Source of the DNA: Bifidobacteriaceae bacterium
GTDB lineage: Bacteria > Actinomycetota > Actinomycetes > Actinomycetales > WQXJ01
Assembly (NCBI GenBank): GCA_031265345.1
Contig: JAISCU010000183.1
Location: forward strand, 1-9,931
Direction: 5' to 3'
Length of the DNA stretch: 9,931 nucleotides
Shown here: one piece after another, positions 6,255-9,931 of the stretch
Layout: each line of letters opens with the position of its first letter
Numbering within the stretch: position 1 is the stretch's first letter
Program-made: the position numbers and the translations under genes
The notes under the pieces: generated by a model
The model's database searches: none
Told to the model about the DNA's origin: nothing
The model's input: the letters and a program-made list of their open reading frames with translations, nothing else

Positions 6255-6902
6255 TTATGTGAAGTCCCAGACATCTTCGATCCGTGGCGCCAGAATCTTC
6301 ACGTAGTCGCACGCATCGGTCTTGGCTTGAACAGCCCGATGGATGGCACCAGCTACCAGATCTGCCAACTGGATCAGATTGTCGGTTTTCGAGTCCACGA
6401 ACCGGAAACGAGCCACCTTGGTCGTGTCCGCATTGAGTTGGCGGCGGAAGTAGACGATGGCCGACTGCCTGTATTCTCGGCTGGCGCGACCGTCGAGTCG
6501 GACGTCGGCGTCACGGAGGTCGGGTATGCGGGCGAGCGCCTGCATGACTATGTAGTTGTAGAACGACTCCTGCTTCGTGCGCATTTCGCCGCTACGAATC
6601 AGACCTTTGTCGACCCTGACCGCTCTGACCCGGAAATCACAAGTAGCCAGAAGCGTCAGTAGCTGCTTTGTCCTCGCCTTTTCCAGCTTGTTGAACTTGA
6701 ATTCGTGATCGTCTCGCCACCCCTGCGATCGCCGGTACCTCTTCATGACCAGGGAGACTTGTTCCGCAGCCAGGTCGCTATCGAATACGACTGCAGCGAT
6801 TACGAAGTGCGAACTGGAGCCGAGATCGAACTTGAACCCTGGATCGCCGGCGTCGTCCAAGAAGATGAGTTGGCGTCGTCTCCTTGATTCGCCAGTCCCC
6901 AT
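6255..6902 (-). CDS. DUF3800 domain protein, possible nuclease, probably acquired
   Basis: The 215-residue product fits DUF3800: an N-terminal FLDDAGDPGF (14-23), HEFKF (66-70), an LDGRAS segment with D137, and the C-terminal VDSKTDNLIQLADLVAGAI (169-187). The spaced acidic residues D16/D17, E67, D137, D170 and D181 look like a metal-dependent nuclease site of RNase H-like type; that is inference and no activity can be claimed. No signal peptide or membrane segment is seen. ATG 6902 is preferred: the same frame stays open to 7502, but that part is antisense to dapB and unlike the family. Hand-counted lines give about 50-60% GC against 68-80% in neighbours, which suggests lateral transfer. It has its own predicted leaderless promoter. 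DUF3800 genes are often found in accessory and defence-related regions; no toxin-antitoxin partner or known defence gene lies beside it. Confidence 0.85.
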   Translation of the reverse strand: MGTGESRRRRQLIFLDDAGDPGFKFDLGSSSHFVIAAVVFDSDLAAEQVSLVMKRYRRSQGWRDDHEFKFNKLEKARTKQLLTLLATCDFRVRAVRVDKGLIRSGEMRTKQESFYNYIVMQALARIPDLRDADVRLDGRASREYRQSAIVYFRRQLNADTTKVARFRFVDSKTDNLIQLADLVAGAIHRAVQAKTDACDYVKILAPRIEDVWDFT

Positions 6903-6908
6903 CCCCGA

Positions 6909-6914
6909 AGCGTA
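6909..6914 (-). promoter_or_regulatory. -10 box TACGCT, leaderless start of the DUF3800 gene
   Basis: On the minus strand TACGCT fits TANNNT and ends exactly 6 nt before ATG 6902. The only G-run (GGGG) touches the ATG and is too close to act as a Shine-Dalgarno. The spacing equals that before dapB and dinG, so transcription probably begins at or next to the ATG. No convincing -35 is seen. Confidence 0.5.
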
Positions 6915-7038
6915 GCGTCTGCCAATCGCTGTTGGGAGAGTCGATTGAGTTCTGCCCGGTGCCCGCATGGCGCGATCAAACCGTCGGCGCGTTTTCGTCG
7001 CGCTTCCGGGAGAGTTCGCCGCCGTGTCCGTGCGGCCG

Positions 7039-7055
7039 CTCCGAAGAGATCGGAG
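7039..7055. promoter_or_regulatory. 6-bp dyad (CTCCGA-N5-TCGGAG) upstream of dapB
   Basis: CTCCGA (7039-7044) and TCGGAG (7050-7055) form a 17-bp dyad centred about 37 bp before the predicted dapB transcription start, overlapping where a -35 would lie. It could be an operator. It is short enough to arise by chance in GC-rich DNA. Confidence 0.25.
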
Positions 7056-7071
7056 TTCGCGGGGGTGCGGG

Positions 7072-7077
7072 TAGCCT
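7072..7077 (+). promoter_or_regulatory. -10 box TAGCCT, leaderless start of dapB
   Basis: TAGCCT fits TANNNT and ends 6 nt before GTG 7084, placing the transcription start at the start codon. No Shine-Dalgarno precedes this GTG. The arrangement repeats at dinG and the DUF3800 gene. Confidence 0.6.
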
Positions 7078-7083
7078 GGGGAC

Positions 7084-7848
7084 GTGAGCGAACAGATTCC
7101 GGTTGCGGTGATAGGCGCCCGCGGGCGCATGGGGTCGACGGTGGTCGCGGCGGTCATGGAGGCGCCCGACCTGCGCCTGGTCGATGCCGTGGACCTGGGC
7201 GACCCGATCGGTTCGGTGGCGGCCAGCGAGCCGAGGGTGGCGGTCGACTTCACCGTCCCGGTCGTGGCGGAGGCCAACGTCCACGAATTGATCGACCTTG
7301 GAATCAACGTGGTTGTCGGCACGACTGGCTGGGACCAAGCCGCGCTGGAACGGGTGCGTGAACACCTGAGCCGCGCGGACGGCATCGGCGTTGTGATAGC
7401 CCCGAACTTCGCGCTCGGAGCGGTCTTGGCGATGAGCCTGGCGGCGAAGGCGGCCCGTTTCTTCGAGACGGCCGAGGTGATCGAACTGCACCACCCCGAC
7501 AAAGTGGACGCGCCCTCCGGGACGGCTCGGAAGACCGCCGAGGCGATCGCGGCCGCGCGCTCGAACGCAGGACTGGGCGCGCAAACGGACGCGACCGATC
7601 CGACCCGCTCGCTTCAGGGCGCGCGCGGCGCGGAGGTCGATGGCGTCCACGTCCACTCGGTGCGGTTGCGGGGGTTGGTGGCCCATGAGGAGATCCTGCT
7701 CGGCAATCCGGGGGAGTACCTGACGATCCGGCACGACTCGCTTGACCGGGTGAGCTTCATGCCGGGCGTGCTGCTGGCCGTGCGCGAAGTGATGAAGCGG
7801 TCAGGCCTCACTCTGGGACTGGAGCCACTGCTCGGGCTCGGGGACTGA
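7084..7848 (+). CDS. dapB: 4-hydroxy-tetrahydrodipicolinate reductase
   Basis: DapB reduces the product of DapA to tetrahydrodipicolinate with NAD(P)H, the branch leading to diaminopimelate for peptidoglycan and to lysine; it is a cytoplasmic homotetramer. The 254-residue product has the family's length. Visible are the Rossmann glycine motif VIGARGRMGS (9-18), VDFTVP (54-59), the GTTGW loop (79-83), and the catalytic ELHHPDKVDAPSGTA (134-148) with H136, H137 and K140. It ends with the usual VMKRSGLTLGLEPLL. The GTG start agrees with the N-terminus of relatives and has a predicted leaderless promoter. It is divergent from the DUF3800 gene across 181 bp. dapA is not in the window. The assignment is certain. 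Confidence 0.98.
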   Translation: MSEQIPVAVIGARGRMGSTVVAAVMEAPDLRLVDAVDLGDPIGSVAASEPRVAVDFTVPVVAEANVHELIDLGINVVVGTTGWDQAALERVREHLSRADGIGVVIAPNFALGAVLAMSLAAKAARFFETAEVIELHHPDKVDAPSGTARKTAEAIAAARSNAGLGAQTDATDPTRSLQGARGAEVDGVHVHSVRLRGLVAHEEILLGNPGEYLTIRHDSLDRVSFMPGVLLAVREVMKRSGLTLGLEPLLGLGD

Positions 7849-7880
7849 CCGTCCGCGAAAGGGCGACCTGGGAGACAAGC

Positions 7881-7975
7881 CGAGAACCGTCGGGGCTGGC
7901 GGCGAACGTCCACCTCGCGGGACGCCACGGTCACGGCCCTTCGGCGAGAACCATCGGGGCTGGCGGCGAACGTCC
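7881..7975. repeat. 31-bp direct repeat, copies 64 bp apart, in the dapB-dinG spacer
   Basis: Positions 7881-7911 and 7945-7975 are identical except for one base (G at 7889, A at 7953). Each begins CGAGAACC and ends GGCGAACGTCC, so each also contains two GAAC-x-GTC-like half-sites. The 64-bp offset is close to six helical turns, which would put both on the same DNA face. They lie 99-193 bp before dinG. No open frame with a ribosome site spans them. An operator pair or a dispersed-repeat remnant are the main options. Confidence 0.7.
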
Positions 7976-8061
7976 GCCCTGTGCCACGGCATCGTGCGAG
8001 ACGGCCTGAAAGATATCCACAGGCAACGGCCCCAACATCGCGGCGTGGCGCGCCTGGCCCG

Positions 8062-8067
8062 TAGGCT
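8062..8067 (+). promoter_or_regulatory. -10 box TAGGCT, leaderless start of dinG
   Basis: TAGGCT fits TANNNT and ends 6 nt before GTG 8074, the same geometry as at dapB. No Shine-Dalgarno is present before the GTG. No clear -35 is visible. Confidence 0.6.
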
Positions 8068-8073
8068 TGAGCG

Positions 8074-9931
8074 GTGCCATCGTCCCCGATCCCCGACCTG
8101 CTGCGCGCGGCGGTCCAAGAACTGGGCGGCAGCCGGCGGGACGGCCAGGAGCGCATGGCCCGTGCCGTCTGGCAGGCCCTCGCCGACCAGCGGCACCTGC
8201 TGGTCCAGGCGGGCACCGGGACCGGCAAGTCGCTGGCCTATCTGGTGCCGTCCCTGGCGTACGCGATGGAGGAGGACGCGAAGGTGGTGGTCGCGACGGC
8301 CACGCTGGCGTTGCAGCGACAGATCATGGAGCGTGACCTGCCCTTGGCGATTGCCGCAGTCAAACAGAAGTTCGCTCGAAAACCCGTCGGCGCGGTCCTC
8401 AAGGGGCGCCACAACTACGTCTGCAGGCACAAACTGAACGGCGGCTACGACGACGACCAAGCCGACCTTCTGGACTACGCCTCGCCGGCCGTGAGGAGCG
8501 GCTGGACGGGCTCGGGTCTGGCTGACGAGGTCCGCGGCCTGACCCGCTGGGCGCACGAGACGAAGACCGGCGACCGGGACGATTTCCCGGACGGGGCCTC
8601 GCCGCGCGCCTGGCAGCAGGTCTCGGTCACGTCCCCGCAGTGCATCGGCGCGAAGTGCCCCTTGGTCGAACAGTGCTTCGCGGAGGGGGCCCGCGCGGCT
8701 GCTGCGAACGCCGATCTGGTGGTCACGAACCATGCCATGCTGGCCATCGACGCAGCCGGGGTGACGATCCTGCCCGAATACGACGCCCTGGTGGTCGACG
8801 AGGCGCATGCCTTGACGCGCTCGCTGACCTCCGCGCGCACCGCCCAACTCGCGGCCCGGCCGGTGCGGAGTGCGGCGGACCGGGCTCGCGCCCTCGGCAT
8901 TGTCCCGGAGCCCCTCGATCGGGCCGCGCGCGACCTTGAGAACGCGCTCGACCAAGCTCCTGAGGGGCGGCTGCGCGAAGGGCTTCCGCCAGCGGTCCAA
9001 GATGCTGTGGCCCAGTTGCGCAGTGCCGCGCGGGCCGCGTTCAGCGAGGTCGCGGCGCTGCAGGACGCCTCCGTGACGTCGAAACAGCTGGCCTCGGCGG
9101 CGTTGCAGGAGTTGACCGATGGCGCCAGTCGCTTCGAGGCGGGCCAGGGCGACGTCTATTGGGTCGACCGCGTCACCAACGGGGCCTCCGTCCTCAACGC
9201 GGCCCCCCTCGAGGTCTCCGGCGACCTGCGCGCGACCGTCCTGGACCGGGCCACCACCATCATGACCAGCGCCACTCTGGCTTTGGGCGGTTCCTTGAAA
9301 CCCGCCGCCGATGCCGCTGGGCTGGGCCCGGAGGAATGGGACGGCCTGGACGTGGGGTCGCCTTTCGACTACCCCAAGCAGGCGATCCTGTACCTGGCCC
9401 GCGACCTGCCGGAGCCGGGCCGGGGCGACTCCCACCGGGCTGCCCAGCATGATCGCATCGCCGAACTGATCTCCGCGTCGCGGGGCGGCACGTTGGGGCT
9501 GTTCACGTCGCAGCGGGCGGCCGAGGCGCTGCGGCCCCGGTTGGGGCATCCCATCGCGGTGCAGGGCGCCAAGGCCCTCCCGGCGCTGGTGGCGGATTTC
9601 GTGGCCGACCCGGCTGCCTGTCTGTTCGGCACCATCAGTCTGTGGCAGGGGATCGACGCGCCGGGCATCACCTGCCGTTTGGTGTTGATCGACCGGCTGG
9701 CGTTCCCCCGCCCCGACGACCCGGTCATGTCTGCCCGCGCCGAAGCTGCCGACCGCGCCGGCTCCAGCGGCTTCATGACCGTCTCGGCCGGCCACGCGGC
9801 GCTCATGTTGGCCCAGGGCGCGGGCCGTCTGATCCGTTCGACTGATGATCGTGGCGTGGTGGCGGTGCTCGATCCGCGCATCGTCACCAAACGGTACGGC
9901 CAGTTCTTGACCCGGTCGATGCCGCCGATGT
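8074..9931 (+). CDS. dinG: DinG/XPD-type iron-sulfur ATP-dependent DNA helicase (3' end cut off)
   Basis: A superfamily 2 helicase of the XPD/DinG group, expected to unwind DNA 5' to 3' during repair or at R-loops and forks. In the 619 visible residues I see RDGQERMARAV (22-32), Walker A AGTGTGKS (46-53), four iron-sulfur cysteines C117, C190, C195 and C201 (the last three as CIGAKCPLVEQC), the DEAH box (242-245), TSATLA (398-403), FGTISLWQGIDAPG (518-531) and QGAGRLIR (581-588). All helicase motifs are intact. The frame runs off the window at PPM; relatives suggest only a few dozen residues are missing. No fused exonuclease domain is present. GTG 8074 is chosen because it precedes the conserved N-terminus and has a fitting leaderless promoter. 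The symbol is used at family level. A 31-bp direct repeat lies in its upstream spacer. Confidence 0.95.
   Translation, partial: MPSSPIPDLLRAAVQELGGSRRDGQERMARAVWQALADQRHLLVQAGTGTGKSLAYLVPSLAYAMEEDAKVVVATATLALQRQIMERDLPLAIAAVKQKFARKPVGAVLKGRHNYVCRHKLNGGYDDDQADLLDYASPAVRSGWTGSGLADEVRGLTRWAHETKTGDRDDFPDGASPRAWQQVSVTSPQCIGAKCPLVEQCFAEGARAAAANADLVVTNHAMLAIDAAGVTILPEYDALVVDEAHALTRSLTSARTAQLAARPVRSAADRARALGIVPEPLDRAARDLENALDQAPEGRLREGLPPAVQDAVAQLRSAARAAFSEVAALQDASVTSKQLASAALQELTDGASRFEAGQGDVYWVDRVTNGASVLNAAPLEVSGDLRATVLDRATTIMTSATLALGGSLKPAADAAGLGPEEWDGLDVGSPFDYPKQAILYLARDLPEPGRGDSHRAAQHDRIAELISASRGGTLGLFTSQRAAEALRPRLGHPIAVQGAKALPALVADFVADPAACLFGTISLWQGIDAPGITCRLVLIDRLAFPRPDDPVMSARAEAADRAGSSGFMTVSAGHAALMLAQGAGRLIRSTDDRGVVAVLDPRIVTKRYGQFLTRSMPPM

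Noticed and set aside
6903..7502. Extension of the DUF3800 frame to 415 codons
   Set aside because: The added part is antisense to the certain dapB gene and rich in Arg/Ser/Thr without domain signal; the DUF3800 domain begins just after ATG 6902.
8013..8021. DnaA-box-like ATATCCACA before dinG
   Set aside because: Only one box, with one mismatch to TTATCCACA; no cluster or AT-rich region, and oriC genes are absent.
7801..9795. 664-codon minus-strand frame opposite dinG
   Set aside because: A shadow of the intact helicase; low-complexity product with no motifs.

Overview
The window comes from a high-GC Gram-positive bacterium (Actinomycetota). The evidence is strong G/C bias at third codon positions, actinobacterial-type PNPase and DapB sequences, and the gene order rpsO - pnp - M16 peptidase ... 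dapB, which is also known from mycobacteria and relatives. I cannot place it below phylum level. The core genes are housekeeping: ribosomal protein S15, polynucleotide phosphorylase, a processing peptidase, lysine/peptidoglycan-precursor synthesis (DapB) and a DinG-type iron-sulfur helicase.

Layout. Positions 1-616 carry no convincing gene. They hold a 93-bp tandem repeat (three copies, each able to fold into a two-stage hairpin), a 12-bp perfect inverted repeat, and the structured leader of rpsO. Next come rpsO (617-886), a 327-nt structured spacer, pnp (1214-3574) and an M16 zinc peptidase (about 3650-4909), all on the plus strand and probably one transcription unit. A 47-nt almost perfect hairpin ends this unit.

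The minus strand then carries a predicted lipoprotein with repeated Cys motifs (5083-6039) and a DUF3800 gene (6255-6902). The DUF3800 gene has clearly lower GC (about 55% in hand-counted lines) and is followed by an unusual branched inverted repeat. Divergent from it is dapB (7084-7848). A 225-bp spacer with a 31-bp direct repeat separates dapB from dinG (8074 to the window end, cut off).

How the genes relate. rpsO and pnp form the classic ribosome/RNA-decay pair, with structured RNA where S15 and PNPase autoregulation usually acts. The minus-strand lipoprotein and DUF3800 genes look like an accessory insertion between the rpsO-pnp-M16 block and dapB. Three genes with no Shine-Dalgarno sequence (DUF3800, dapB, dinG) share one start architecture: a TANNNT -10 box ending exactly 6 nt before the start codon, which predicts leaderless mRNAs. 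I found no tRNA, rRNA, CRISPR array or transposase gene. The best candidates for something undescribed are non-coding: the 93-bp hairpin array, the CGGCATCGTCC motif family, the branched element behind the DUF3800 gene, and the direct repeat before dinG.
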